A DNA stretch of 64,000 bases from Saccharospirillum mangrovi (GCF_003367315.1 NZ_CP031415.1:3036001-3100000); one strand, 5' to 3'. Shown: positions 20,700 to 31,655, counted from the stretch's first letter. A program made the numbers and translations. Notes: a model not told the origin generated them from the letters alone.

Positions 20700-22289
20700 T
20701 CAGTGCCCACTCAATTGACGTATGCGACCGCCCACCAACACCCAAACCAGGGTGTAGACCAGCAGGCCATCCGCCACCAACAACGCCAAACGCCAGATGC
20801 GCCCGAAGATGTCGGCTGGCAACGCCATGCCATCCAGATTCATCAACAGCAGCAGCGATAGCGCCATCACCAGCGATGCGGCCAATGCCCGCAATGTGCC
20901 AGGCAACCACAGCGGCGCGGCGGGCAGGCGTTGTTCGCGTCGCAATTGCCAGGCGAGCATGCCGGCGTTGACCCAGGCTGAAAGTGCGGTTGCCAATGCC
21001 AGGCCAACATGCGCCAGCGGCAAGATCAGCAACAGGTTAAACACCATATTCAGTGACATCGCCCAAATGGCGATGCGCACTGGGGTGCGGGTGTCCTGTC
21101 GGGCAAAGAAGGCCGGCGCCAGAATCTTGATCAACATAAAAGCCGGCAGGCCGGCGGCATAAGCCATCAAGCTGGCAGCGCTGCGGCTGACGTCGTGGGC
21201 GGTGAATGCCTGATATTGAAACAGCACGGTCAATAAAGGTTTTGCCAACACCATCAAGGCTGCCATGGCGGGCAGGCCGGCGGTCAACACCAGACAAAGC
21301 GCCCAACCCAGGGTGCGCTGGAATGCTTGCGGATCGTCGGCGCTGGCCTGACTCGACAGGCGCGGCAACAAAACCGTACCGATGGCGATGCCGATAACGC
21401 CCAGTGGCAACTCGGATAAGCGGTCGGAGTAATACAGCCAGCCGACAGAACCGTCGGTCAGCAATGACGCCAGAACGGTATCGAGCAATAAATTGATCTG
21501 ACTGACAGAGACACCGAACAAAGCCGGCACCATCAGCACAGCTATGCGTTTGACGCCCGCGTGGCGTGCACGCCAGTTCAGCGGTTGCCAGATGCCCAGC
21601 CGAATCAGCGACGGCCATAACCACAGCCACTGCAACAGGCCGGCCAGCAAGACGCCAAGCGCCAGACCAGTCATCGGCACCTCAAACAGCGGCGTCAGCC
21701 AGAAGGCCGCCACAATCAAACACAGATTCAAGATGACCGGCGTAATGGCTGGCGCGGCAAAACGGCTGTAGGTGTTGAGTACCGATTGGCCGAGCGCGGT
21801 CAACGAAATAAACCAGAGATAGGGGAACGTCAGACGCAGAAAGTCAGCTGTCTGCGCTAGCTTGACGCCATCGTCGTGGAAACCCGGCGCAAACAGCCAG
21901 GCAACTAACGGCGATGCAGCCATGGCGACAACGGTGATCAAGCCCAAGACGGAACCCAGTGCTACTTGGGTCGCGGCCACCAGACGCCGGACGCCGGCAT
22001 CGCCTTCGTCTTGCCGAACCTGGCTCAGCACCGGGATAAACGCCTGGTTAAAGGCACCTTCCGCAAACAGTCGACGCAAAAAGTTGGGAATTTTAAAGGC
22101 GACGAAAAATGCGTCCATGGCACCGCCGGCGCCAAAGAGCACCGCGAACACCACATCCCGAACCATGCCCAACACGCGAGACACCATCGTCGCTGCGGCC
22201 ACAGTCACCGAATGCCCCAACAGCCCCCGGCGGCGAGTGGTTTTTTTGGGTCCAGATTCGTCTGTCGGCATACTTCGATCCGTGGTCAA
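20700..22289 (-). CDS. murJ: Lipid II flippase MurJ
   Basis: A 529-residue polytopic membrane protein that moves lipid II across the inner membrane for cell-wall synthesis. About 14 membrane helices are present. The N-terminal region carries TMVSRVLGMVRDVVFAVLFGAG and DAFFVAFKIPNFLRRLFAEGAFNQAFIPV, which are diagnostic of MurJ/MviN. It is divergent from rpsT with a 150-bp gap and precedes ribF by about 75 bp. Confidence 0.97.
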   Translation of the reverse strand: MTTDRSMPTDESGPKKTTRRRGLLGHSVTVAAATMVSRVLGMVRDVVFAVLFGAGGAMDAFFVAFKIPNFLRRLFAEGAFNQAFIPVLSQVRQDEGDAGVRRLVAATQVALGSVLGLITVVAMAASPLVAWLFAPGFHDDGVKLAQTADFLRLTFPYLWFISLTALGQSVLNTYSRFAAPAITPVILNLCLIVAAFWLTPLFEVPMTGLALGVLLAGLLQWLWLWPSLIRLGIWQPLNWRARHAGVKRIAVLMVPALFGVSVSQINLLLDTVLASLLTDGSVGWLYYSDRLSELPLGVIGIAIGTVLLPRLSSQASADDPQAFQRTLGWALCLVLTAGLPAMAALMVLAKPLLTVLFQYQAFTAHDVSRSAASLMAYAAGLPAFMLIKILAPAFFARQDTRTPVRIAIWAMSLNMVFNLLLILPLAHVGLALATALSAWVNAGMLAWQLRREQRLPAAPLWLPGTLRALAASLVMALSLLLLMNLDGMALPADIFGRIWRLALLVADGLLVYTLVWVLVGGRIRQLSGH

Positions 22290-22364
22290 AGAGGCAAAGC
22301 GGCCCAGTCTAGCCGATCTGAAGTCCAGGCCGGAAGCTCACTGGCTTTCGCCTTACCCTCAGCA

Positions 22365-22393
22365 TTGACAACCACGGGGCAAAACCCTAGAAT
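22365..22393 (+). promoter_or_regulatory. Sigma-70 promoter of rpsT
   Basis: TTGACA (22365-22370) and TAGAAT (22388-22393) with a 17-bp spacer, a near-consensus promoter as expected for a ribosomal protein gene. The leader to the GTG start is about 40 nt. Confidence 0.85.
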
Positions 22394-22439
22394 CGCGCCC
22401 CTCGAATTTGACCCTCAAGACAGTTGAAAGGAGCTGCCC

Positions 22440-22709
22440 GTGGCAAACTCTGCTGGTTCCAAGAAACGTGCTCGTCAGGCAGTGAAGCGCCGGGCGCACA
22501 ACGCCAGTCAACGATCCATGGTTCGCACCTACGTGAAGAAGGTTGTGAAGCAGATCGAAGCTAAGAACTATGATGAAGCAACCAAAGCCCTGAATACCGC
22601 ACAACCGGTAGTCGATGGCATGGCTCGCAAAGGCATCATCAGCAAGAACAAAGCGTCTCGCACCATGAGCCGTCTGTCCGCTCGCGTTAAAGCGCTGAAA
22701 GCCGCTTAA
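22440..22709 (+). CDS. rpsT: 30S ribosomal protein S20
   Basis: An 89-residue, very basic ribosomal protein that binds 16S rRNA. The sequence ANSAGSKKRARQAVKRRAHN and the closing SRTMSRLSARVKAL match S20 along the whole length. Translation starts at a GTG preceded by GAAAGGAG, a good ribosome site. Non-ATG starts in rpsT are known in enterics, where they take part in autoregulation by S20; the same may hold here. A strong promoter lies upstream and a bidirectional terminator downstream. Confidence 0.98.
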   Translation: MANSAGSKKRARQAVKRRAHNASQRSMVRTYVKKVVKQIEAKNYDEATKALNTAQPVVDGMARKGIISKNKASRTMSRLSARVKALKAA

Positions 22710-22723
22710 TCCGATCGGAAACG

Positions 22724-22752
22724 AAAAAACCCGCCAGATGGCGGGTTTTTTT
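22724..22752. terminator. Bidirectional terminator between rpsT and pirin gene
   Basis: A 6-bp stem CCCGCC / GGCGGG with loop AGAT, flanked by six A residues on the left and seven T residues on the right. It can stop rpsT on the plus strand and the convergent pirin gene on the minus strand. Confidence 0.93.
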
Positions 22753-22770
22753 ATGGCTGTAAATCGATGC

Positions 22771-23601
22771 TCAGAATCGGCCTTCATTGAAGTCAACAAT
22801 GGCTTGCTGCACTTCTTCGACGGTATTCATCACAAACGGACCGTACTGTACGACCGGCTCTTCGATTGGGTCGCCAGCCACGACCAACAGTCGGGTATCG
22901 GGTGATTGCGAGCTGACTTCGATGTAATCGCCCTCGCCCAAAATGCCCAGATGCCGTTCCGGCAAGTCGGTTCCTGCCAAACGCGCAGAACCCTGGTAGA
23001 CATAAACAAACGCTGTTTTACCCAATGGCACCTCGACTTTCTGAGTTGCCCCATCGTCCAGATGAAAATCCAGATACAGCGGATCGGTCACAACATCCTC
23101 AACCGGACCTTCAACGCCCTGGAAATTGCCCACCAGCACTTTGACTTTGCCATTTTCTAACGCGACTTCCGGTACATCTTCCGGACGGATGTCCTGATAA
23201 CGCGGCGCAGTCATCTTGTGCATTGAAGGCAAATTGACCCACAGCTGGAAGCCCCATACCGGACCATCCTCCTGGTTGGGCATTTCCTCATGGACAATGC
23301 CCCGCCCCGCCGTCATCCATTGAATGGAGCCCGGCGCCAGGTAACCAGTGTTGCCCTGGTTATCACCATGGCGAAAAGCACCTTTGAGCATATAAGTTAC
23401 GGTTTCGAAACCCCGATGTGGATGCATTGGAAAACCGGCCATGTAATCGGCTTTATCATCCGACTTGAACTCGTCCAACATCAGGAACGGGTCCAGATTC
23501 CGGACATACTGATTGCCGATCACCCGAGTCAATTTAACGCCAGCACCGTCCGACGTCGGGATGCCTTTCGCAATTTGACGAACGCTTCGCTCTTGATTCA
23601 T
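22771..23601 (-). CDS. Pirin family protein (cupin)
   Basis: A 276-residue two-domain cupin of the pirin family. The iron ligands expected for the N-terminal cupin are present in MHPHRGFETVTYML (two His) and IVHEEMPNQ (His and Glu), so quercetin 2,3-dioxygenase activity or a redox-sensing role is possible; the true substrate is unknown. The ATG at 23601 is chosen because GGAGG lies five bases before it; a start four codons upstream would place that site inside the gene. It is divergent from a LysR-type gene, a common pair, and shares the rpsT terminator. Confidence 0.9.
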   Translation of the reverse strand: MNQERSVRQIAKGIPTSDGAGVKLTRVIGNQYVRNLDPFLMLDEFKSDDKADYMAGFPMHPHRGFETVTYMLKGAFRHGDNQGNTGYLAPGSIQWMTAGRGIVHEEMPNQEDGPVWGFQLWVNLPSMHKMTAPRYQDIRPEDVPEVALENGKVKVLVGNFQGVEGPVEDVVTDPLYLDFHLDDGATQKVEVPLGKTAFVYVYQGSARLAGTDLPERHLGILGEGDYIEVSSQSPDTRLLVVAGDPIEEPVVQYGPFVMNTVEEVQQAIVDFNEGRF

Positions 23602-23703
23602 AGCAACCTCCACAGGTTCAGTTGACGGTCGCTAAAGTAAGCATTTGCAGGTCTTGCTGTAAGCGGAATATATTGCCTCTTCAATTCAAAATTACTGAAC
23701 GCC

Positions 23704-24615
23704 ATGGCCCACAACCCCATCACCCTTGACCTATTGCGCGCCCTCGATGCCATTGACCAACGAGGAAGCTTCGCCGCCGCCGCTCAAGCGCTGCACAAAG
23801 TCCCATCCGCTCTGACCTATACCGTTCAGAAAGTCGAACAGGATTTGGGAATCGAGCTGTTTGACCGATCCGGCCATCGCGCCAAGCTGACGCCTGCTGG
23901 CCGACTGGTACTGGAAGAGGGTCGAGACATTCTGCGCGACATGGACAGCTTAGCCAGCTCTGCCAAGAAAATTGCCAGTGGCTGGGAACCTGAGTTACGC
24001 ATTGGCGTAGATACGTTCTTTGAAGCCAACCGGCTGTTCCCATTAATCGCCACCTTCAATGCCGAACATCCGTACATTAAATTGCATCTAATGCACGGCT
24101 CACTCACTGGAACCTGGGAGATGCTGATCAACGGCAGCGCCGATCTCATTCTTTCGGCAAGGAATCTCGACCCAAAGCTCGAAGGTTACGAAACCCAATC
24201 CCTAGGCCCAACCAACATGGCCTTTGTCGTTGCCCAAAATCACCCGCTGGCCGAACGGGCGTGTGAAGTGTCAATCGAGGAAATTGAGCAATACCCCACC
24301 ATCGTAGTACGAGATACAACTCAGCTGATGGCACCTCGGACAGTGGGTTGGACCCGACAAAACCGAGTTATTACGGTCCCAACGATGAGTGACAAAATTG
24401 ACGCTCAAAAAGCCGGCCTGGGTGTGGGGTATCTACCAACCCATCGGATAAAAACCGAATTGGCCGAAGGTAGCCTGGTGCCAGTCCGTGTTGATACACC
24501 AATACAGGAAGATGAAGCCCTCATAGCATGGCGCAAGGGTGTAAGTGGTGAAGCACTAAAATGGTTTAGAGAAAAGATCAGTGGTGAGCTATTAGGGATA
24601 CAACAGCCAGCTTAG
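23704..24615 (+). CDS. LysR-family transcriptional regulator
   Basis: A 303-residue LysR-type regulator. The N-terminal winged helix-turn-helix spans residues about 6-65 (GSFAAAAQALHKVPSALTY, then VEQDLGIELFDRSGHRAKLT). The C-terminal co-inducer domain begins around LRIGVDTFFEANRLFPLIA. It is transcribed away from the pirin gene with a 102-bp intergenic region, the usual location of LysR operator half-sites (T-N11-A type), so it probably controls the pirin gene. The inducer is not evident. Confidence 0.92.
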   Translation: MAHNPITLDLLRALDAIDQRGSFAAAAQALHKVPSALTYTVQKVEQDLGIELFDRSGHRAKLTPAGRLVLEEGRDILRDMDSLASSAKKIASGWEPELRIGVDTFFEANRLFPLIATFNAEHPYIKLHLMHGSLTGTWEMLINGSADLILSARNLDPKLEGYETQSLGPTNMAFVVAQNHPLAERACEVSIEEIEQYPTIVVRDTTQLMAPRTVGWTRQNRVITVPTMSDKIDAQKAGLGVGYLPTHRIKTELAEGSLVPVRVDTPIQEDEALIAWRKGVSGEALKWFREKISGELLGIQQPA

Positions 24616-24751
24616 CAAGCCCCAAAGAAGATCATCGCCTACAACTGAACAACCTTCCATTTTCAGAGCCCAATGCCGGGCGAACTCAGCATCTAATTAG
24701 TACCTACTTTTTGACCTTTGCTCTTCCAAACATTCGTTTTGTTTCAGGCAT

Positions 24752-24785
24752 AAAAAAGCCGCCCCCTAAGGGGGGCGGCTTCGTT
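24752..24785. terminator. Bidirectional terminator between LysR gene and porin
   Basis: A 10-bp stem AGCCGCCCCC / GGGGGCGGCT with a 4-base loop. The A-run on its left gives a T-run for the porin transcript on the minus strand; on the right a shorter T-rich stretch (TTCGTTTC) follows for the plus strand. Confidence 0.9.
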
Positions 24786-24808
24786 TCTAGGTTCAGAGGA
24801 AATCTGAA

Positions 24809-26098
24809 TTAGAAAGCGTAGGCAGCAGACAGGCGCAGGTTGTTAGCACCGTCAGTCTGGAAGTCGTAGTCAGCAGCGTACACTACACCGTTGTCTTGGG
24901 TGTAAGATGCACCAGCTTCGTACAGCAGCTCGTCAGCTTCTTCAGCGTCGAAGTTGCCCAGAGTTACGCCAGCGTAAGCAGCGACCGGACCATCAGCATA
25001 AGCGACTTCACCGTAGATCTCGTCACCAGCTTCTTCTTCCTCAGTAAAGGTGTATTCACCAGTTACTGTAATAGTGTCGATGGTGTAAGCAGCACCGAAC
25101 AACAGCTTCATAGAAGTGTCTTCGATAACTTCACCGCCCATGTCCAGATCCTGACCATTGACGTATACAGACAAAGCATCGATCGGAGTTACAGTCAGTT
25201 CGAAACCGTATTCCAAAATCGCAGTGTCGTTAGCGTCAGTGACAGAAACTGTATAACGGTTAGCACCAACTTTAGCCGTGACCATATCCATGGTGTAAGT
25301 AGCACCAGCACCTACATAAATGTACGGCAGATCGTCTTCGCCACCCAAGCTAGAAGTGCGGACCTGAGCCTCAACTACATAACTCAGTGCATCAGCTTCA
25401 GAAACATACTGCGCAGCAACACCATAGTCAGAGCTGTTTACGTACGCAGTAGCGGCGTCAATATCTGTTTGGGAGTTAAGGATAGTGCCATCACCATCAG
25501 CATCGGAGACGCTAGTAGGGATATTGGCAACTGTGAAAGTAGGACTTGTAAAGCCATCAGACTCTTTACGGTTGACACCTTCAAGTTGGACTTTCAAATC
25601 GCCCATAGTGTAGCGAAGACCAGCGTCTACATCGAAGCCTTCGGATGCAGAACCGATGTCGTCGCCTGAATCGTCCATGTCAAAGGCATATTCCTGAGTC
25701 AGATCAACCAGACTATCAATTTGACCGAAAGAAATAGCACCATCAGTAATGATGATGTCATTTACTTCAGTAGTGACGCCCGCTTCGTCATCAGCAGTGA
25801 AGACCAAATTGGCAGAGAACGGACCATGAGTAACGGCCAAAGTAGATTCCATACCAAAGCCATCGCCAGCGTCACCGCTGTCGAAATCATCTTCTTCATC
25901 CAATTCTACGTCGATGCTTGTTACATCATCACCATCAACGTTAGTGATGCCATCGGCCATATCAACAACAGTCAGAAACTCCATAGAACCAGTGAAGCTC
26001 CAGGAAGTTTCAGTATCCATCTCAGCGTGAGCCTGAGCAGAGATTGCAGCAGCCAGAGCGGTAACCGCTACGCCAGAAGCAATTTTGATCGCTTTCAT
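24809..26098 (-). CDS. Outer-membrane porin, acidic
   Basis: A 429-residue outer-membrane beta-barrel protein. Residues 1-25 form a signal peptide ending in AQAHA. The mature protein has alternating beta-strand patterns throughout and ends in AAYAF, with the C-terminal Phe recognised by the BAM complex. It is very rich in Asp and Glu and has few basic residues, as often seen in marine bacteria. It resembles general (Gram-negative) porins of the trimeric type, though the substrate cannot be told. It has its own strong promoter about 160 bp upstream and a strong terminator, so it is probably abundantly expressed as a single gene. Confidence 0.85.
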   Translation of the reverse strand: MKAIKIASGVAVTALAAAISAQAHAEMDTETSWSFTGSMEFLTVVDMADGITNVDGDDVTSIDVELDEEDDFDSGDAGDGFGMESTLAVTHGPFSANLVFTADDEAGVTTEVNDIIITDGAISFGQIDSLVDLTQEYAFDMDDSGDDIGSASEGFDVDAGLRYTMGDLKVQLEGVNRKESDGFTSPTFTVANIPTSVSDADGDGTILNSQTDIDAATAYVNSSDYGVAAQYVSEADALSYVVEAQVRTSSLGGEDDLPYIYVGAGATYTMDMVTAKVGANRYTVSVTDANDTAILEYGFELTVTPIDALSVYVNGQDLDMGGEVIEDTSMKLLFGAAYTIDTITVTGEYTFTEEEEAGDEIYGEVAYADGPVAAYAGVTLGNFDAEEADELLYEAGASYTQDNGVVYAADYDFQTDGANNLRLSAAYAF

Positions 26099-26256
26099 TC
26101 AAGATTCCCCTTTTTTTATTTAACTGGTTTGGTGACCAGACTTTCTCGATGAATCATGACTGACATCTGAGTCGGTACGCTACCGATTTGGCAACCAATA
26201 ACGACACACGAAACTTACGCCAACCAGGACCCTTGTTATCGTTGTATCCTGCTATA

Positions 26257-26285
26257 CGTATATTACAACCGCATTGCAGAGTCAA
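26257..26285 (-). promoter_or_regulatory. Porin promoter
   Basis: On the minus strand TTGACT (26285-26280) and TATACG (26262-26257) with a 17-bp spacer, inside an AT-rich patch. It implies a 5' leader of about 150 nt, long enough for post-transcriptional control by small RNAs, which is common for porin genes. Confidence 0.6.
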
Positions 26286-26289
26286 AACG

Positions 26290-26762
26290 TTACCGGAGGG
26301 AAAACGTCTTGGCAGCAAGGCTACTCTGGGCGGAAAGACGATTCAACATCGGCTCCTATTGAGTGACTTACTGCATCGGGGTGAGGGTGAGTTGGATTGT
26401 TGTCGAGTTATAGATCGACACCGCACCGAAGCCCTTCAACCCCGGTCCGCTCCCTTGTCCGGGCTTGATCGAGAATGCCTCAATCAACGTCCGAGGCCTA
26501 TCAAACCAGAGCCTCCAAGGGTGGTCAACCCATTTTTTTGCGTTTTTTTGACGTTGATCAGCCTTGTTTCATACGGCGTTATGGTTGCACCAAATCAGCC
26601 TGCAGCCCCCATAAATACTGACCTGCTTCTATCGCCTCCAGATTAGCCACCTGAATGCCATTCTTGCCAACGTGAACCAGGACTGAACTTCACCAGTTTG
26701 AAGTCTGCTTTGGCCGAGTTCTCTCTGATCAAAAACACGCCACTTGTCTTTTCAAGTCAGCC
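26290..26762. other. Non-coding junction between porin promoter and dapB
   Basis: About 470 bp without a gene I can support. The right part (26590-26740) has minus-strand stretches that read like decayed protein code in shifting frames, for example NGIQVANLEAIEAGQYLWG before a stop at about 26580, and GVFLIRENSAKADFKL before a stop at about 26646. I do not recognise the family. Two A/T homopolymer runs (TTTTTTT) lie at 26530-26551. No RNA gene or mobile-element end was found. Confidence 0.4.
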
Positions 26763-27602
<840 letters not shown>

Positions 27603-27705
27603 TTAAGCAAGGGGATTATAAGGAAGGGATAGAGACCCGGATACGGCGGACATTGGATTGCCGGCCGCACCGGGGAAAGTATCGGCTTTAGCCGAGAACG
27701 AAGGA

Positions 27706-28827
27706 CTACATTTCCTCGAAGAATTTTTTCACACCGTCAAACCAACCTTTGGTTCGGGGCGAATGTTTTTTGCCGTCGTTCAAACTGGCGTTCAATTCTT
27801 CCAGCAACTCTTTTTGCTGCTGCGTCAGGTTCACCGGCGTTTCAATCACCACACGACACAACAAATCACCGGTAACGCCACCGCGCACCGATTTCACGCC
27901 TTTGCCGCGCAACCGGAACAAGCGACCCGTTTGAGTCTCGGCTGGGATTTTCAGTTTGACTCGGCCATCCAAGGTCGGCACTTCCAACTCTCCGCCCAAG
28001 GCCGCCTCGGCGAAACCGATCGGCACTTCACACAGCAAGTTGGTACCTTCACGGTCAAAAATCTCATGTTTTTTAACATGCGCTTCGACATAAAGGTCAC
28101 CCGCAGGCCCACCATTGCGCCCGGCTTCACCTTCACCAGACAAACGAATCCGATCGCCAGTATCCACACCCGCCGGAATCTTCACGTTCAGGGTTTTGGT
28201 TTCTTCTTTAACACCACGACCGTAGCAGCTGGTGCACGGCTCTTTAATGATGCGGCCGCTGCCCGAGCAGGACGGACAGGTTTGCTGAACGGCGAAGAAA
28301 CCTTGCTGCATGCGCACCTGACCCATGCCGTTACAGGTAGTACAGGTGACCGGCTGGGTGCCTTTCTTGGCACCGTTACCACCACAGGTATCGCACGTTA
28401 CCAATGTTGGTACTTTTAACGTTTTTTCCGTGCCACGAACGGCTTCTTCCAGCGTCAGCTCAAGGTTGTATTTGAGATCCGAACCACGCTGAACGCCGGA
28501 GCGGCGACTGCCACCGCCGCCAAAGATGTCACCAAAGACATCGCCGAAGATGTCACTGAAACTGCCAGCCCCGGCACCGCCGCCGCCAAAACCGCCCTGG
28601 CCATCGACGCCAGCGTGACCAAATTGATCGTACGCCGCTTTTTTCTGCGAATCGGACAGCACTTCATAGGCTTCAGACAGTTCTTTGAACTTGGCTTCAG
28701 ATTCTGCATCGCCCGGGTTGCGGTCCGGGTGATACTTCATCGCCATGCGGCGGTACGCCTTTTTGATTTCTTTTTCGTCCGCGCCGCGTTCGACACCGAG
28801 GACTTCGTAGTAATCTCGCTTGGACAT
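27706..28827 (-). CDS. dnaJ: Co-chaperone DnaJ
   Basis: A 373-residue Hsp40 protein that stimulates DnaK ATPase. The J-domain has the HPD motif in [10 protein letters not shown], a Gly/Phe linker follows ([15 protein letters not shown]), then the zinc domain with four CxxCxGxG repeats ([32 protein letters not shown]) and the C-terminal substrate-binding domains. It is the third gene of the grpE-dnaK-dnaJ unit. Confidence 0.98.
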   Translation of the reverse strand: MSKRDYYEVLGVERGADEKEIKKAYRRMAMKYHPDRNPGDAESEAKFKELSEAYEVLSDSQKKAAYDQFGHAGVDGQGGFGGGGAGAGSFSDIFGDVFGDIFGGGGSRRSGVQRGSDLKYNLELTLEEAVRGTEKTLKVPTLVTCDTCGGNGAKKGTQPVTCTTCNGMGQVRMQQGFFAVQQTCPSCSGSGRIIKEPCTSCYGRGVKEETKTLNVKIPAGVDTGDRIRLSGEGEAGRNGGPAGDLYVEAHVKKHEIFDREGTNLLCEVPIGFAEAALGGELEVPTLDGRVKLKIPAETQTGRLFRLRGKGVKSVRGGVTGDLLCRVVIETPVNLTQQQKELLEELNASLNDGKKHSPRTKGWFDGVKKFFEEM

Positions 28828-28905
28828 CGCTGCTTAAGCCTTCAGCCTTTTATTCCAGAAACAGGACGGCCCCGGGTGCGTTGGAACACACCTCGGAGCC
28901 GATGG

Positions 28906-28926
28906 GGCTGCGACCAGGTCGCAGCC
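28906..28926. other. Perfect hairpin between dnaK and dnaJ
   Basis: Ten-base arms GGCTGCGACC and GGTCGCAGCC around a single central A, 20 bp after the dnaK stop. No T-run follows. It could be an RNA processing or stabilising element that sets the dnaK to dnaJ ratio. Confidence 0.5.
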
Positions 28927-28946
28927 AAGAGTCAGCCAGAGGCCGC

Positions 28947-30872
28947 TTACTTGTTGTCTTTTACTTCTTCGAACTCCGCATCAACGGCGTCGTCGGAAGT
29001 CGAGGAAGCAGACTCAGCACCGCCAGTCGCTGCATCCGCGCCTTGCTCAGCGTAGAGTTTCTGCGCCAGGGTGGCGGACGCTTCGCTCAACGCTTCGGTC
29101 TTGGCGTTGATGGCCTCGATGTCATCGCCTTTGAGCGCTTCTTCCAACTCTTCGGCCGCTTTTTCGATGGCAGCTTTTTCTTCATCGGTTGCTTTGTCGC
29201 CCGCGTCTTTCAAGGTCTTACGCGTGGCATGAACCAAGCCGTCGCCGGTGTTGCGAGCCTGCGCCAATTCCTCGAACTTGCGGTCGTCCTCGGCGTGCGC
29301 TTCAGCGTCTTTAACCATCTTGTCGATTTCATCATCGCTCAAACCAGAGCTGGCTTTGATGATGATCGACTGTTCTTTGCCAGTGCCTTTATCTTTTGCC
29401 GAGACGTTCAGAATACCGTTGGCGTCGATGTCAAAGCTGACTTCGATCTGCGGCACACCACGCGGCGCCGGCGGAATGTCAGCCAGGTCAAACCGACCCA
29501 GCGACTTGTTCTGGCTCGCCATCTTACGCTCGCCCTGGAGCACGTGAATGGTCACCGCGCCCTGGTTGTCATCTGCAGTGGAGAACACCTGGCTCTTCTT
29601 GGTCGGGATGGTGGTGTTCTTCTCAATCAAGGACGTCATCACGCCGCCCATGGTTTCGATACCCAACGTCAGCGGGGTAACGTCGAGCAGCAACACGTCT
29701 TTAACATCGCCAGACAACACCGCACCCTGAATCGCTGCACCAATGGCAACCGCTTCATCCGGGTTCACATCACGACGCGGCTCTTTGCCGAAGAAGTCGG
29801 CAACGCGTTTCTGCACCAGCGGCATACGCGTCTGACCACCAACCATGATGATTTCGTTGATGTCGGAAATTTCCTGATCGGCATCGCGCAGTGCGGTGCG
29901 AACCGGCTCCAATGAACGCTCAACCAGATCTTCCACCAGCGATTCCAGTTTGGCGCGAGTCACCTTGACGTTCAGGTGTTTCGGGCCGGACTGGTCGGCA
30001 GTGATGTACGGCAGGTTGACGTCGGTCTGCTGGCTGGACGACAACTCGATCTTGGCTTTTTCAGCGGCTTCTTTCAGACGCTGCATCGCCAGCGGATCGC
30101 CTTTCAGGTCGATGCCGGAATCTTTCTTGAAGCTCTCCGCCAGGTATTCGATCAGGCGCAGGTCGAAGTCTTCACCACCGAGGAAGGTGTCACCGTTGGT
30201 AGCCAGCACTTCAAATTGATGCTCACCATCGACTTCAGCGATTTCGATGATGGAAATATCGAAGGTACCACCACCGAGGTCATAGACGGCCACGACGCTA
30301 TCGCCGCGTTTTTTGTCCATACCGTAAGCCAAAGCGGCAGCGGTCGGCTCGTTGATGATGCGCTTAACTTCCAGACCGGCGATGCGGCCGGCGTCTTTGG
30401 TCGCCTGACGCTGGGAATCGTTGAAGTAAGCCGGCACGGTGATTACCGCTTCGGTCACTTCTTCACCGAGGTATTCCTCAGCGGTTTTCTTCATCTTCTT
30501 CAGCACTTCGGCAGAAATCTGCGGCGGTGCTTTTTTATCACCTTTAACCTTCACCCAGGCGTCGCCGTTATCAGCTTTGACGATCTCGTACGGGACCATC
30601 TTGATGTCCTTCTGGACAACATCGTCCTCGAAACGACGACCGATCAAACGCTTGACCGCGTACAGGGTATTGGTGGGGTTGGTGACGGCCTGGCGTTTGG
30701 CCGGCTGACCAACCAGAGTTTCGTCATCGTCGGTGAAGGCCACAATGGACGGGGTGGTACGATCGCCCTCGGCGTTTTCGATCACCTTCGCCTTGTCGCC
30801 TTCCTGGATGGCCACACACGAGTTGGTGGTGCCCAAGTCGATGCCTATGATCTTGCCCATTTTAACTGACAC
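28947..30872 (-). CDS. dnaK: Chaperone DnaK (Hsp70)
   Basis: A 641-residue Hsp70 chaperone. The nucleotide-binding domain opens with [13 protein letters not shown] and holds [14 protein letters not shown]; the substrate-binding domain follows the linker [15 protein letters not shown], and the protein ends in the acidic EEVKDNK tail. It is 79 bp downstream of grpE and about 120 bp upstream of dnaJ, each gap holding a stem-loop. It works with DnaJ, GrpE and the ClpB encoded elsewhere in the window. Confidence 0.99.
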   Translation of the reverse strand: MSVKMGKIIGIDLGTTNSCVAIQEGDKAKVIENAEGDRTTPSIVAFTDDDETLVGQPAKRQAVTNPTNTLYAVKRLIGRRFEDDVVQKDIKMVPYEIVKADNGDAWVKVKGDKKAPPQISAEVLKKMKKTAEEYLGEEVTEAVITVPAYFNDSQRQATKDAGRIAGLEVKRIINEPTAAALAYGMDKKRGDSVVAVYDLGGGTFDISIIEIAEVDGEHQFEVLATNGDTFLGGEDFDLRLIEYLAESFKKDSGIDLKGDPLAMQRLKEAAEKAKIELSSSQQTDVNLPYITADQSGPKHLNVKVTRAKLESLVEDLVERSLEPVRTALRDADQEISDINEIIMVGGQTRMPLVQKRVADFFGKEPRRDVNPDEAVAIGAAIQGAVLSGDVKDVLLLDVTPLTLGIETMGGVMTSLIEKNTTIPTKKSQVFSTADDNQGAVTIHVLQGERKMASQNKSLGRFDLADIPPAPRGVPQIEVSFDIDANGILNVSAKDKGTGKEQSIIIKASSGLSDDEIDKMVKDAEAHAEDDRKFEELAQARNTGDGLVHATRKTLKDAGDKATDEEKAAIEKAAEELEEALKGDDIEAINAKTEALSEASATLAQKLYAEQGADAATGGAESASSTSDDAVDAEFEEVKDNK

Positions 30873-30930
30873 TCCGTAGTTCGTTTAACTGCTTGCTTCG
30901 CTATATGTGAGCGGCTGTTTCGAATTCAAG

Positions 30931-30949
30931 ACCCTGCACTGCGCAGGGT
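30931..30949. other. Stem-loop between grpE and dnaK
   Basis: Perfect 7-bp arms ACCCTGC and GCAGGGT with a 5-base loop directly after the grpE stop. It lacks a T-run, so it is more likely a processing or partial-termination site than a full terminator. Confidence 0.4.
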
Positions 30950-30951
30950 TA

Positions 30952-31545
30952 TTAAGCGGTTTCGTCGATGCTTTGACCGCCTGCACCGCCGCCTTTACTA
31001 ACCATCACCATGGCCGGGCGCACCAAACGATCGTGCAGGGTGTAGCCCTTTTGCATCACAGCGATAACGGTGTTGGGTTCCATATCCGGGTTTTCCACCA
31101 TAGACATGGCCTGGTGCAATTGCGGATCGAACGGGTGGCCCTGCGGATCGACGGCGACCACGTTCAGTTTCTCAAAGGTGTCGAGCAGGCCTTTCAGCGT
31201 CATCTCAACCCCTTCTTTCAGCGGTTTGACATCATCGGTTTCTTCACCGATGGCGGCCAGAGTCCGCTCGAGGTTATCCACGACCGTCAGCATTTCCTTG
31301 ACCAGTTTTTCCTGCCCAAACTTGTGGGCATTCTCGACGTCTTTTTCCACCCGACGCCGCAGGTTCGCCATTTCCGCTTCGGCACGCAGATATTGTTCGC
31401 GGTTATCCTGTGCCTGTTGTTGCGCGGCGACTAACTGCTCCGCCAGATCAGACGCATCAGCGCCAGCCTGTTGATCGGTTTCGGCTGCTGCTTCGGCAGC
31501 GGCAATGTCTTCCTGGGTCTCTACTGGTTTATCTTCGCTTGCCAT
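30952..31545 (-). CDS. grpE: Nucleotide exchange factor GrpE
   Basis: A 197-residue exchange factor for DnaK. An acidic, disordered N-terminus is followed by the long coiled-coil (AQQQAQDNREQYLRAEAEMA, NLRRRVEKDVENAHKFGQEK) and the beta-wing with HPFDPQLHQAMSMVENP. It is the first gene of the heat-shock unit and is preceded by a sigma-32-like promoter. It is divergent from recN. Confidence 0.97.
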   Translation of the reverse strand: MASEDKPVETQEDIAAAEAAAETDQQAGADASDLAEQLVAAQQQAQDNREQYLRAEAEMANLRRRVEKDVENAHKFGQEKLVKEMLTVVDNLERTLAAIGEETDDVKPLKEGVEMTLKGLLDTFEKLNVVAVDPQGHPFDPQLHQAMSMVENPDMEPNTVIAVMQKGYTLHDRLVRPAMVMVSKGGGAGGQSIDETA

Positions 31546-31655
31546 CGTCGAATCCCAAATTCAAATAATCTGTACTTATCCGGCGAACGCCGGGCGATAC
31601 AATCACCCTCATACCCAGTCGGTACGAAGTTGATTCAGTTGGTTAACTGGCCGAA

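Noticed and set aside
20626-20910. N-terminal extension of RibF by 95 residues
   Set aside because: It would overlap the end of murJ by over 200 bases and RibF family proteins start at the MRISRRPRP position chosen.
26188-26646. Plus-strand frame of 152 codons across the porin promoter and junction
   Set aside because: It runs through the porin promoter, has low-complexity basic composition and no recognisable domain.
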